From positions 1-56,431 of the forward strand of contig JAGZHZ010000016.1 in NCBI GenBank assembly GCA_018366495.1: a stretch of DNA of 56,431 nucleotides, given 5' to 3'. The notes beneath the pieces are model-generated. The model was not told the DNA's origin and ran no database searches. It saw only the letters and a list, made by a program, of their open reading frames with translations. This DNA is from Clostridiales bacterium (lineage in GTDB: Bacteria > Bacillota > Clostridia > Lachnospirales > Lachnospiraceae). Positions 15,765-24,107 of the stretch are shown one piece after another. Every line of letters starts with the position of its first letter. The first letter of the stretch is position 1. The translations under genes were made by a program, and so were the position numbers.

Positions 15765-16500
15765 GGAATTGACCATTGAAGGAAGAAATGCTGTTATGGA
15801 AGCCTTTCGCGCCGGAAAGACGATTGATAAACTGTTTGTTCTGGATGGATGTCAGGATGGACCTGTCCGTTCGATTGTGAGAGAAGCAAAAAAGAGAGAC
15901 ACTATTATTCAGTTTGTGGCAAAGGAACGGCTGGATCAGATGTCTGAGACAGGGAAACACCAGGGAGTGATCGCATATGCCGCTGCGTACCATTATGCAC
16001 AGGTAGAAGAAATGCTTCAGGCTGCTGAGGAAGAGGGCGTTGCGCCATTTCTGATTTTGCTTGATGGAATTGAAGATCCTCATAATCTGGGCGCGATTAT
16101 CCGAACAGCAAATCTGTCAGGTGCGCATGGGGTAATTATTCCAAAACATCGTGCGGCAGGGCTGACAGCGACAGTTGCCAAAACATCTGCAGGCGCACTC
16201 AATTATACGCCGGTTGCTAAAGTTACAAATCTTGGAAAAACGATGGAAGAGCTGAAAGAAAAAGGAATGTGGTTTGTCTGTGCCGATATGGGCGGAGAAT
16301 CCATGTATCAGCTGGACTTGAGAGGACCGATCGGTCTTGTAATCGGAAATGAAGGAAGCGGTGTGAGCAGACTCGTGAAAGAAAAATGTGATTTTGTCGC
16401 ATCCATTCCGATGAAGGGAGATATTGATTCTTTAAATGCTTCCGTGGCAGCAGGCGTGCTTGCATATGAGATTGTAAGACAGAGAATAAATGGCAGATAA
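15754..16500 (+). CDS. rlmB: 23S rRNA (guanosine-2'-O-)-methyltransferase
   Basis: A 248-residue SPOUT-class (TrmH/SpoU) methyltransferase; this family methylates G2251 in the peptidyl-transferase loop. The N-terminal substrate-binding part begins with EGRNAVMEAFRAG; the SPOUT motifs are LDGIEDPHNLGAIIRTAN (about residues 108-125, cited as DPHNLGAIIRTA), VIGNEGSGVSRL and IPMKGDIDSLNASVAAGVLAYE. The last motif contains the conserved Asn used in catalysis. It overlaps mrnC by 11 bases. Confidence 0.95.
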   Translation: MRYEELTIEGRNAVMEAFRAGKTIDKLFVLDGCQDGPVRSIVREAKKRDTIIQFVAKERLDQMSETGKHQGVIAYAAAYHYAQVEEMLQAAEEEGVAPFLILLDGIEDPHNLGAIIRTANLSGAHGVIIPKHRAAGLTATVAKTSAGALNYTPVAKVTNLGKTMEELKEKGMWFVCADMGGESMYQLDLRGPIGLVIGNEGSGVSRLVKEKCDFVASIPMKGDIDSLNASVAAGVLAYEIVRQRINGR

Positions 16501-16563
16501 TGGATGGCAGGACGCGCAGCGCAGTGACGAGGAGTTGACACTGAAACAGAATCTATAAAAAAG

Positions 16564-16634
16564 AGAAGACACTGTAAAAGGACGATAAAAATGGTGAAAA
16601 ACAGCAGTTATCAGATTTTTATGGTGTCTTTTCT
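16564..16634 (+). terminator. Probable terminator after rlmB
   Basis: AAGACAC (16566-16572) can pair with GTGTCTT (16624-16630), with an inner ATAAAAAT/ATTTTTAT stem, and ends in TTTTC. The structure is long and interrupted, so it is less certain than the others. Confidence 0.4.
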
Positions 16635-16710
16635 ATATTTTTTTCATTCTTTACTCTTTGAAAGAAAATGGGGGGAGAACTTTGAGAATATAGGAAAACT
16701 GAAAAATAGG

Positions 16711-16739
16711 TTGACAAAAAAGAAAGGAAACGGTATAAT
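16711..16739 (+). promoter_or_regulatory. Consensus sigma-A promoter for tRNA-Thr
   Basis: TTGACA (16711-16716), 17 bases, TATAAT (16734-16739): a perfect consensus promoter 27 bases before the tRNA. Confidence 0.92.
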
Positions 16740-16765
16740 AGCAAACGGTAATAAACAGTTAAAAT

Positions 16766-16838
16766 GCTGGCGTGGCACAGTCGGTAGCGCACCTCATTGG
16801 TAGTGAGGAGGTCACGGGTTCGATTCCCGTCGCTAGCT
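16766..16838 (+). tRNA. tRNA-Thr (anticodon GGT)
   Basis: A full cloverleaf is visible. The acceptor stem GCTGGCG (16766-16772) pairs with CGCTAGC (16831-16837), including one G-T pair. The anticodon stem CCTCA/TGAGG encloses loop TTGGTAG, giving anticodon GGT at 16799-16801, which reads ACC/ACT. The T arm is ACGGGTTCGATTCCCGT. The CCA end is not encoded. It is a single tRNA with its own promoter and terminator. Confidence 0.95.
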
Positions 16839-16864
16839 TTCTAAAAAAACTTAATTAAAAAAAG

Positions 16865-16895
16865 AAAAGACCACTAGAAAAGGTGGTCTTTTTTT
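16865..16895 (+). terminator. Terminator after tRNA-Thr
   Basis: AAAAGACCAC (16865-16874) pairs with GTGGTCTTTT (16883-16892), followed by further T residues. The stretch from 16896 to the end of the convergent LUD gene at 17002 holds no visible gene. Confidence 0.9.
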
Positions 16896-17001
16896 GTGTG
16901 AAAATATCTAAATAAGTATTATAAAAAATACTTTTTACACTCAATTACGGTTCTGCTGACAGCAGGACGAAAATTTTATACAAAATTTGCTGTGCACCGA
17001 T

Positions 17002-17637
17002 TTAATAGCCCAGATCTTCTCCGACAAGAATTACTTTGATTCTTCCTGGGATTCTGCTGTAGCGAGTGATGACGGTCTGACAGCAGATCGTATCAGGACT
17101 TTTGCAGTCTGCACACAGACCTGTTTTCTGGCACGGTGTTTTTATGTTAAGGCGGATGGTATTCATAGGAGCAGCTATATTATGAATGCGGGCGAAAGCG
17201 GCATTTAGATCAGGGACAAGTTTGTTCATTCCAGCTACTACGATAACGTGATCTGGTCCATAGATCAGTGCAGCGGTACGGTTTCCTGTTCCATCTGTAT
17301 TGACAAGTTCTCCGTCGTAGGTGATTGCATTGCTGCTCATCAGATAGTAATCGGCGGAAAAGGCGCTGCGGTAGACTGCTTTTGTCTCTTCTGGCGTTTT
17401 TGCAGTACTGCGGTCAATAATATTTCGTTTTGAAGTTCTTAAAGCGTCTATGATTCCGGACTCCTCAAGTGTCATGGAACCTCCCCATGTCACGCAGGAG
17501 TGTTCCGGAATCAGATCCAGAATCATTTTTACGGCATTTTCTTTTGAGGCACAGTAGTACGCTTCCATGCCTCTCTTTTCTAATTTCTTCAGAATGGATG
17601 CAGATAATGTCTGATAATAGCTTTGTTTCGCATTCAT
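17002..17637 (-). CDS. LUD-domain (LutC/YkgG-like) protein
   Basis: A 211-residue protein of the LUD domain family, whose best-known members (LutB/LutC) work in lactate oxidation. Motifs include VTWGGSMTLEESGI (about residues 49-62), YYLMSSNAITYDGELVNTDGTGNR (core NAITYDGELVN near 103-113), and a C-terminal Cys-rich stretch ending in CxxTGLCxxCKSPDTICC, unlike the Cys-poor core and possibly metal-binding. No lutA or lutB is adjacent, so it is a solitary member of the type common in Clostridia; its role is uncharacterised. The start is ATG with AGGGGGA upstream on its strand. Confidence 0.85.
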   Translation of the reverse strand: MNAKQSYYQTLSASILKKLEKRGMEAYYCASKENAVKMILDLIPEHSCVTWGGSMTLEESGIIDALRTSKRNIIDRSTAKTPEETKAVYRSAFSADYYLMSSNAITYDGELVNTDGTGNRTAALIYGPDHVIVVAGMNKLVPDLNAAFARIHNIAAPMNTIRLNIKTPCQKTGLCADCKSPDTICCQTVITRYSRIPGRIKVILVGEDLGY

Positions 17638-17719
17638 AGAAAGTCCCCCTTATAATTTTAAAAAAATATATATGAAAAAATCTTAAGATATTATATCATA
17701 GTTTCAAAGGAAAATATAC

Positions 17720-17748
17720 TTTTCATAAAAAGAAATCAATGCTATAAT
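17720..17748 (+). promoter_or_regulatory. Promoter for argS
   Basis: TTTTCA (17720-17725), 17 bases, TATAAT (17743-17748). The leader to 17849 contains GCAGA/TCTGC (17780-17794) and a perfect 14-base palindrome ACGGCATATGCCGT at 17815-17828 just before the ribosome binding site. No T-box features are visible. Confidence 0.7.
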
Positions 17749-17848
17749 GTGATAAGTTGAATGCAGACAGGCAGAAAATGCAGATAAAGTCTGCTTTACT
17801 GATGAAGAAAAAAGACGGCATATGCCGTGTAGAAGCAAAGGAGACGCC

Positions 17849-19615
17849 ATGAAAAAGATAATAGAATTGATAAATGACGAAGCGGTAAAAGCTTTTGCGG
17901 AGGCTGGATACGATACGGCATTTGCAAAAGTAACATTGTCCAATCGTCCTGATTTATGCGACTATCAATGCAACGGAGCGATGGCAGCAGCAAAGACATA
18001 TAAAAAAGCGCCGATTATGATTGCGAATGATGTGGTAGCAGTCCTGTCAAAGAGTAAGGTCTTCCAGGAGGTCAATGCAGTAAATCCGGGATTTATCAAT
18101 CTTCGTCTGAACCCGGAATTTTTAGCAGATTATTTAAGACAGATGCAGGCGGATGAGAATCTGTCCATAGAAAAAGTAAAAGAGCCAAAGACGATTATGC
18201 TGGATTACGGCGGAGCAAATGTGGCAAAACCTCTTCATGTAGGACACCTGCGTTCTGCAATTATCGGAGAGAGCATCAAGAGAATGGGCCGCTTCTTAGG
18301 GCACAATATGATTGGCGATGTTCATCTGGGAGACTGGGGACTCCAGATGGGACTAATCATCACAGAGTTAAAGAAGAGAAAACCGGAATTAGTTTATTTT
18401 GATGAGAATTATACAGGGGAATATCCAAAAGAGGCTCCATTTACGATCTCAGAGCTGGAAGAGATTTATCCGACGGCAAATGCGTATTCAAAAGAGCATC
18501 CGGAATTTAAAGAAGAAGCGATGCAGGCGACATATCTCTTACAGAATGGAAATCGCGGATATCTGGCACTGTGGCATCACATTTTGGACGTATCCATCGC
18601 TGACCTGAAAAAAAATTACAGCAATCTGGATGTGTCCTTTGACCTTTGGAAAAAAGAATCAGATGCACAGCCATATATACCAGATATGGTTCAATACATG
18701 AAAGACAACGGATATGCTCATATTGATGACGGCGCTCTCGTTGTAGATGTCAAAGAGGAAAGCGATACAAAAGAAATTCCACCTTGTATGATTTTAAAAT
18801 CAGACGGTGCATCCCTGTATAATACGACAGACCTTGCAACGATTGTAGAACGTATGAAACTGTTTCATCCAGATGAAATCATCTATGTGGTGGACAAACG
18901 TCAGGAGCTGTATTTTACACAGGTCTTCCGCTGCGCGAGAAAGACAAAACTGGTAGAGGAAAATACAGAATTAAAATTTCTGGGATTCGGGACAATGAAT
19001 GGAAAAGATGGAAAGCCGTTTAAGACGAGAGACGGCGGTGTGATGCGTCTGGAAAGACTGATCTCTGAAATTAACGATGAAATGTATAAAAAAATTATGG
19101 ACAATCATGCGATTGATCCAGAGGAAGCAAGAAAAACAGCAAAGATTGTAGCGCTGTCAGCAGTGAAATATGGAGATCTGTCAAACCAGGCGTCAAAAGA
19201 TTATGTGTTTGATATTGACCGATTTACTTCCTTTGAGGGTGACACGGGACCATATATTTTATATACGATTGTCCGGATTAAATCTATTTTAAACAGATAC
19301 CAGAATCTTGGCAGAAAACTGGGAGAAGAAGTGATCGGTGCACCTTACAATGACAGTGAAAAGGCGCTGATGCTGGAACTTGTGAAATTTAATCAAGTGA
19401 TGGAAAACGCATTTGAGGAAATTGCACCGCATAAGATCTGTTCTTATATTTATGACATTGCAAATGCGTTTAACCGTTTCTACCATGAAACCAAAATTCT
19501 TTCAGAAGAAGATGAGAAGAAACGTGCCGAATGGATTCAGCTGCTTGTTTTGACAAGAGACATTCTGGAGAGCTGTATTCATGTACTTGGATTCTCTTCT
19601 CCAGAGAGGATGTAG
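17849..19615 (+). CDS. argS: Arginyl-tRNA synthetase
   Basis: A 588-residue class I synthetase. The N-terminal Add-1 domain is followed by the HIGH signature as PLHVGHLRSAIIGES (about residues 131-145). The ArgRS class has no canonical KMSKS; here KPFKTRDGGVMRL (about 390-402) occupies that position. The C-terminal anticodon-binding domain includes NAFNRFYHETKIL. The start at ATG 17849 has AAAGGAG upstream, whereas an in-frame ATG at 17822 lies in the palindrome without a ribosome binding site. It stands alone as a transcription unit. Confidence 0.96.
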   Translation: MKKIIELINDEAVKAFAEAGYDTAFAKVTLSNRPDLCDYQCNGAMAAAKTYKKAPIMIANDVVAVLSKSKVFQEVNAVNPGFINLRLNPEFLADYLRQMQADENLSIEKVKEPKTIMLDYGGANVAKPLHVGHLRSAIIGESIKRMGRFLGHNMIGDVHLGDWGLQMGLIITELKKRKPELVYFDENYTGEYPKEAPFTISELEEIYPTANAYSKEHPEFKEEAMQATYLLQNGNRGYLALWHHILDVSIADLKKNYSNLDVSFDLWKKESDAQPYIPDMVQYMKDNGYAHIDDGALVVDVKEESDTKEIPPCMILKSDGASLYNTTDLATIVERMKLFHPDEIIYVVDKRQELYFTQVFRCARKTKLVEENTELKFLGFGTMNGKDGKPFKTRDGGVMRLERLISEINDEMYKKIMDNHAIDPEEARKTAKIVALSAVKYGDLSNQASKDYVFDIDRFTSFEGDTGPYILYTIVRIKSILNRYQNLGRKLGEEVIGAPYNDSEKALMLELVKFNQVMENAFEEIAPHKICSYIYDIANAFNRFYHETKILSEEDEKKRAEWIQLLVLTRDILESCIHVLGFSSPERM

Positions 19616-19721
19616 TAGAAACAAAGAATCAGCAGTCTGCTTCCTGGTTTGTTCAAATAAGGTGTCGCTTTTCTAAAAGATAGAGGAGAACAAGATAGTT
19701 TGTAAAAAAGGGGTATGATAT

Positions 19722-20984
19722 ATGATTTGTAAAAAATGTAAGCAAGAAATTCCTGATGACGCTGTGGTCTGCAGATACTGCGGCGAAATTATCGAAGAGA
19801 ATATGGAAAAGAAGGTAAGAGAGAAGGAACAGGAGATTCAGGCGATGGAGGAAGACGAACAAAGTGATGCCTCCATTGAGGATCTTCTGCGAGAACCTTT
19901 GCCTACGGACTTTAAAGTGACAGAACCGGTGCGCTACAGGGAATCACAGCAATATCAGGAGAGAAAAAAGCAAGTAAGAAAAACAATTATCATGACAGCA
20001 GGAATGCTGGCTGCTACGATTGCAGTGGGAGTCGGAACGGTTTTTCTGGTTCGGAAAGTCGTATTAAAACCTGATGAGACGAATCAGGTCGTCAAGGTGG
20101 ATCCTGGGGCAAATGCAGGAAATAATAATACTCCCGGTGACGCCGCGGTAAAGAATGAAACGGAAAAAGAAAGTGAAACAGATACAAAAGAGACAGAAAA
20201 AAAGAAAATAGGTTCTGTGTCCATTCAGGCTTCCGCAAAACAAAAGGGAGAGTCAGAAGGAGTCACTCCTGTAACTGTACGCAAGACAGAAAAAGAGACG
20301 GAAGGAAAGACGTCAACTGTCAAAGTACACAAAACAGAGGAAGAGTCAGAAAAAACAGTATCACCAGTTGAAGTTCATAAGACAGAGAAAGAATCTGAAA
20401 ATATTCCGCCGGTGACAATCAAAAAAGAAAATGAGACAGAAGCGCCGGAGACAAATCCGCCGGAAACAAATCCGCCGGAGACGAATCCGCCGGAAACAAA
20501 TCCACCGGAGACAAATCCGCCGGAAACAAATCCACCGGAGACAAATCCACCGGAGACAAATCCACCGGAAACAAATCCGCCGGAGACAAATCCACCGGAG
20601 ACAAATCCACCGGAGACAAATCCGCCGGAAACAAATCCGCCGGAGACAGAAGCACCAGATGATGGATATCAGGATGGATGGGGAGAAGAAGAAGGACCGA
20701 TTTATAATGGAGGAGGCTATATTCTTCCGAACAGCAGCAGTGAACTTTTGACAAGAGATTCGCTTGTCGGATTGAATGCAGGCGATCTTCTGTTAGCACG
20801 TAATGAAATTTTTGCAAGACATGGAAGAATGTTTGATGATGAATGGCTGCAGTCTTATTTTGACTCACAGCCGTGGTATCAGCCGATTTACAGCCCTTCT
20901 GAATTTTCCTATGATCTGCTTTCTGCGATTGAGATAGAAAATATCAATACGATTCTCGCATACGAGGCAGAGCTTGGAGCATAG
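19722..20984 (+). CDS. Zinc-ribbon membrane protein with Pro-rich stalk and C-terminal YARHG domain
   Basis: A 420-residue protein in four parts. A zinc ribbon has cysteines at 3, 6, 17 and 20. An acidic coiled segment is followed by one transmembrane helix at about residues 88-110, so the rest is extracellular. The stalk is Thr/Glu/Lys-rich and then has 13 exact ETNPP pentapeptides (about residues 243-307). The C-terminal domain (about 342-415) has LLLARNEIFARHGRMF and a WY/PSEFSYDLLSAIE ending, which is the YARHG domain, an extracellular module of unknown function common in Clostridia. A cytosolic zinc ribbon with an outside YARHG domain suggests a membrane sensor or wall-linked protein. 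ATG 19722 follows AAAGGGG. Confidence 0.88.
   Translation: MICKKCKQEIPDDAVVCRYCGEIIEENMEKKVREKEQEIQAMEEDEQSDASIEDLLREPLPTDFKVTEPVRYRESQQYQERKKQVRKTIIMTAGMLAATIAVGVGTVFLVRKVVLKPDETNQVVKVDPGANAGNNNTPGDAAVKNETEKESETDTKETEKKKIGSVSIQASAKQKGESEGVTPVTVRKTEKETEGKTSTVKVHKTEEESEKTVSPVEVHKTEKESENIPPVTIKKENETEAPETNPPETNPPETNPPETNPPETNPPETNPPETNPPETNPPETNPPETNPPETNPPETNPPETNPPETEAPDDGYQDGWGEEEGPIYNGGGYILPNSSSELLTRDSLVGLNAGDLLLARNEIFARHGRMFDDEWLQSYFDSQPWYQPIYSPSEFSYDLLSAIEIENINTILAYEAELGA
20448..20642 (+). repeat. 15-bp tandem repeat (ETNPP x13)
   Basis: Thirteen in-frame units of the form GARACAAATCCRCCG. Variation among units is almost all at third codon positions, so the peptide has been kept by selection or the array has been homogenised. 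Copy number may vary between strains. Confidence 0.95.
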
Positions 20985-20999
20985 AGCGGGAGGAAGAAA

Positions 21000-21746
21000 A
21001 TGAAAAGAGGCAGGATAAAATCTGTTTTGGCAATATGGTGTTTTGCATCAGCATTTGTCTTAAATGCTGATGCGGCAGAACAGAAAACAGACGAAAAATA
21101 TATTGTGGCGATTGATGCAGGGCACCAAGGTCCGGGGCAGGATATGACCGGAATGGAACAAAATGCACCTGGATCAGACGTGATGAAGGCACGGATTGTA
21201 TCGGGAACGCAGGGCAGTTTTTCGGGAATCGCTGAATCAGAATTGAACCTTTCTGTTGCTTTAAAACTGGAGAAAGAGCTGAAAGAGCGAGGCTATGAAG
21301 TAGTGATGACGAGGACAGAACAAGATGTCAATTTAAGTAATATAGACAGAGCAGAAATCGCATCAGAAGCCGGAGCACATATTACCGTGCGGATTCACGC
21401 AAATGGGAGTGAAGATTCGTCCGTATCCGGAGCGCTGACCATGATTCCTTCACCAGTAAATCCGTCTGTGGGATATTTGTATGAAGATTCATATGAACTG
21501 GCACAGTGTATTCTGGAAGCTTACTGTGAGGCGACTGGACTTCAGAATGACGGCGTGGTGGAAACAGACTCTATGACAGGAATCAACTGGAGTACTATGC
21601 CTGTGACGATTTTGGAGATGGGATTTATGACAAATCAGCAGGATGATCTGTATATGGCAGACGAGACCAATCAGGAAATTATGGCAAATGCGGTTGCAGA
21701 TGGAATCGACACATATTTTTCAGAGAAAGGCAGTACAATAGAGTGA
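21000..21746 (+). CDS. N-acetylmuramoyl-L-alanine amidase (Amidase_3)
   Basis: A 248-residue secreted zinc amidase that cuts the bond between MurNAc and the stem peptide. A signal peptide covers about residues 1-25, with a likely cut after ADAA. Zinc ligands and catalytic residues appear in AIDAGHQGPG (His near 41), ESELNLSVALKL (Glu) and RIHANGSED (His), and the catalytic Glu is in ILEMGFMTN. No wall-binding domain is attached. It starts 15 bases after the YARHG gene and overlaps the following GTG, so the three genes probably form one unit with a wall-related theme. Confidence 0.92.
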   Translation: MKRGRIKSVLAIWCFASAFVLNADAAEQKTDEKYIVAIDAGHQGPGQDMTGMEQNAPGSDVMKARIVSGTQGSFSGIAESELNLSVALKLEKELKERGYEVVMTRTEQDVNLSNIDRAEIASEAGAHITVRIHANGSEDSSVSGALTMIPSPVNPSVGYLYEDSYELAQCILEAYCEATGLQNDGVVETDSMTGINWSTMPVTILEMGFMTNQQDDLYMADETNQEIMANAVADGIDTYFSEKGSTIE

Positions 21747-22369
21747 GAACAACAGAAGGCAGAATATTATCGGTAATCACACCGCTTTTGCTGCACTTTT
21801 TTATCTCACAGGCAGTCATTATGGTCTTTGGAACATACTGTGATGCCACTGCACTGACAGCAATCACAGCGGGAATGGTGATACCGCCCGCTGTGATGAT
21901 CTATCACAGAGAAATAAAAAAGTATCAGGACCGCGGGAAAAACAAGGTAAAAGGAAGAGAACTGATTTTGATTGCAGTGCTAGGAGTCGCAGCAAGTCAG
22001 GCGCTGACATGGTTTTTAAATGTGATCGGTGTCACGCAATATTTTTCAAATGAGACGCAGGAAGCTCTTTTTGCGGGAAATATTTTTGTGCAGATTCTGG
22101 GAGCTGGCATTTTTGCACCGATTGCAGAGGAAATTATTTTTCGAGGACTGACATATCAGAGAATGAAACGGATGGCAGGAATGGGATGGGCAATGATTCT
22201 CTCTTCTGCTCTGTTTGCAGTTTACCATGGAAACCCGATTCAGATGATGTATACATTTCCTCTGGCGCTGCTTCTGTGTGTGGTATATGAAAAATGCGGC
22301 AGTATAAAAGGACCGATTGTACTGCATATGGCGGCAAATCTGGTGGCAGTGGCAATAAATGATCTGTAA
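21743..22369 (+). CDS. CPBP family intramembrane metalloprotease
   Basis: A 208-residue, multi-helix membrane protein of the CAAX protease/bacteriocin-processing family (Abi). The conserved motifs are EEIIFRG (near residue 132), then FAVYHGNPIQ, and HMAANLVAVAIN at the C-terminus, which supply the Glu and His residues of the active site. It starts at GTG 21743, overlapping the amidase stop by 4 bases (GTGA). Members act in bacteriocin self-immunity or protein processing; the substrate here is unknown. A probable terminator follows at 22392. Confidence 0.88.
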   Translation: MRTTEGRILSVITPLLLHFFISQAVIMVFGTYCDATALTAITAGMVIPPAVMIYHREIKKYQDRGKNKVKGRELILIAVLGVAASQALTWFLNVIGVTQYFSNETQEALFAGNIFVQILGAGIFAPIAEEIIFRGLTYQRMKRMAGMGWAMILSSALFAVYHGNPIQMMYTFPLALLLCVVYEKCGSIKGPIVLHMAANLVAVAINDL

Positions 22370-22391
22370 GATAACAGTTTCTGTCTTAGAT

Positions 22392-22426
22392 AAAGAGGGT
22401 GCGGCGATATGGCAGCGCTCTTTTTT
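22392..22426 (+). terminator. Probable terminator after the CPBP gene
   Basis: AAAGAG (22392-22397) pairs with CTCTTT (22418-22423) with a bulge and a short inner TGC/GCG extension, then T-rich sequence. Confidence 0.6.
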
Positions 22427-22436
22427 CTCTTCCCGG

Positions 22437-22465
22437 TTGTTATCACTGTTTTGGAATGATATAAT
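22437..22465 (+). promoter_or_regulatory. Promoter for the murE-priA-...-thi80 operon
   Basis: TTGTTA (22437-22442), 17 bases, TATAAT (22460-22465). The leader to murE at 22638 is about 165 bases, A/T-rich, with no recognised riboswitch. Confidence 0.75.
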
Positions 22466-22637
22466 AAACATATGGAAAAGAAAAAGGATCAGCAAAAGTA
22501 ATTGCCATTGTCTAAGATAAAATTATTTAGAAAGAAATAACGGTAACTATATTATGAAAATAGCATAGCAATTCATTCCACTGCTTGCAGAAGAGGGAGA
22601 ATTCTTGCTTAGTTATGGTTAAAATGGAGGAACATCA

Positions 22638-24107
22638 ATGAGACTGACAGAATTGTTGGAAGAAATAGAATATGAATGCGTCAACGGCAGTCTGGATGTA
22701 GAGATAACAGATATTGTAAATGATTCCAGACAGGTTGGCGAGGGATCTTTATTTTTCTGCATCAAAGGAGCAGTCAGCGACGGACATCAGTATGCGGCAG
22801 AGGTTGTAAAGAAAGGCGCCCGTGTACTTATAGTGCAGGATGCGGTAGAAGTTCCGGAAAATGTGACTGTAATTCGTGTAAAAGACAGCCGTCTTGCCAT
22901 GTCCTATATTTCAGCGGCATATTATGGTCATCCGGCGCGGGAGCTGAAGGTGATCGGAGTCACAGGAACAAAAGGAAAAACGACCACTACATATATGATT
23001 AAATCAATTTTGGAGGCAGCCGGACACAAGGTAGGACTGATTGGAACGATTCAGACGATTATCGGTGATGAGGTGATTCCAGCAGAGAATACGACGCCGG
23101 AATCCTGTACGGTGCAGAAATATTTCAGAAAAATGGCGGATGCAGGATGTGAATTTGCAGTGATGGAAGTTTCTTCCCAGGGACTGATGCTGCATCGGAC
23201 AGCGGGCGTGATGTTCGAGATCGGTGTATTTACAAATCTGCAGCCGGATCATATCGGACCTGCTGAACATGAAAGTTTTGAGGACTATATGGCATGTAAG
23301 AGTATGCTGTTTCGCCAGTGCCGTCTTGGCATTGTCAATGAGGATGATCCATATGTGGAAGAAATTTTGAAAAATCACACATGTGAGGTGGAGAGAATCG
23401 GATTTTCACCAAAGGCGGATCTGCGTGCATCGGACGTAAAAATGATCAGCGGACCTGGATTTTTAGGTGTCCACTACCATGTGGAGGGAAAAAGAAACTT
23501 TGAGGTAGAAGTCGACATTCCGGGAAAATTCAGTGTTTATAATTCGCTGACAGCCATTGCAGTGTGCAGCCACTTTCATGTCACAGAAGAGCAGATCCTT
23601 ACAGCGCTGAAAAAAGAAAAAGTAAAAGGCAGAATTGAGCTGATCAAGGTTTCCGATAAATTTACGGTGATGCTTGACTATGCGCATAATGCGATGAGTC
23701 TGGAAAGCCTGCTCACAACGCTGAGAGAATATCATCCACACCGCCTGATCTGCCTGTTTGGGTGCGGAGGAAACAGAGATAAAAACCGCAGATATCAAAT
23801 GGGAGAAGTTTCCGGACGTCTGGCAGATCTGTCGATTATCACATCAGATAATCCAAGATTTGAAAATCCAGAAGATATTATAGAAGATATTTTGGTTGGC
23901 GTCCGCAAGACGGATGGAAAATATATCAAGATTACAGACCGAAAAGAAGCAATGGCCTGGGCGATTCATCATGGAGAGCCGGGAGATATCATTGTGATGG
24001 CTGGAAAGGGTCATGAGACATACCAGGAAATCAAAGGAGTCAAACATCCTATGGATGAACGTGTACTGATTCAGGAAATCCTGGTAGAAGATGGAAAGGA
24101 AGAATAA
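22638..24107 (+). CDS. murE: UDP-MurNAc-L-Ala-D-Glu:meso-DAP ligase
   Basis: A 489-residue Mur ligase that adds the third stem residue to the wall precursor. The ATP loop is GVTGTKGKTTTTY (about residues 108-120), and the N-terminal substrate region includes DSRQV. DNPR at 404-407 is the meso-diaminopimelate specificity motif, so this organism builds DAP-type peptidoglycan. KGHETYQ sits near the C-terminus. Outside its usual place in the dcw cluster, it here starts the long priA operon, with its TAA overlapping the ATG of priA by one base. Confidence 0.95.
   Translation: MRLTELLEEIEYECVNGSLDVEITDIVNDSRQVGEGSLFFCIKGAVSDGHQYAAEVVKKGARVLIVQDAVEVPENVTVIRVKDSRLAMSYISAAYYGHPARELKVIGVTGTKGKTTTTYMIKSILEAAGHKVGLIGTIQTIIGDEVIPAENTTPESCTVQKYFRKMADAGCEFAVMEVSSQGLMLHRTAGVMFEIGVFTNLQPDHIGPAEHESFEDYMACKSMLFRQCRLGIVNEDDPYVEEILKNHTCEVERIGFSPKADLRASDVKMISGPGFLGVHYHVEGKRNFEVEVDIPGKFSVYNSLTAIAVCSHFHVTEEQILTALKKEKVKGRIELIKVSDKFTVMLDYAHNAMSLESLLTTLREYHPHRLICLFGCGGNRDKNRRYQMGEVSGRLADLSIITSDNPRFENPEDIIEDILVGVRKTDGKYIKITDRKEAMAWAIHHGEPGDIIVMAGKGHETYQEIKGVKHPMDERVLIQEILVEDGKEE

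Noticed and set aside
16591..16803. 70-codon frame ending inside tRNA-Thr
   Set aside because: It runs through a consensus promoter and the tRNA, lacks a ribosome binding site, and has no recognisable protein features.
20419..20868. Long open frames on both strands across the ETNPP repeat
   Set aside because: They come from the 15-bp periodicity of the repeat; the plus-strand YARHG frame explains the region.
22472..22501. Nine-codon frame (MEKKKDQQK) in the murE leader
   Set aside because: No ribosome binding site and starts at about the predicted transcript start; most likely chance.
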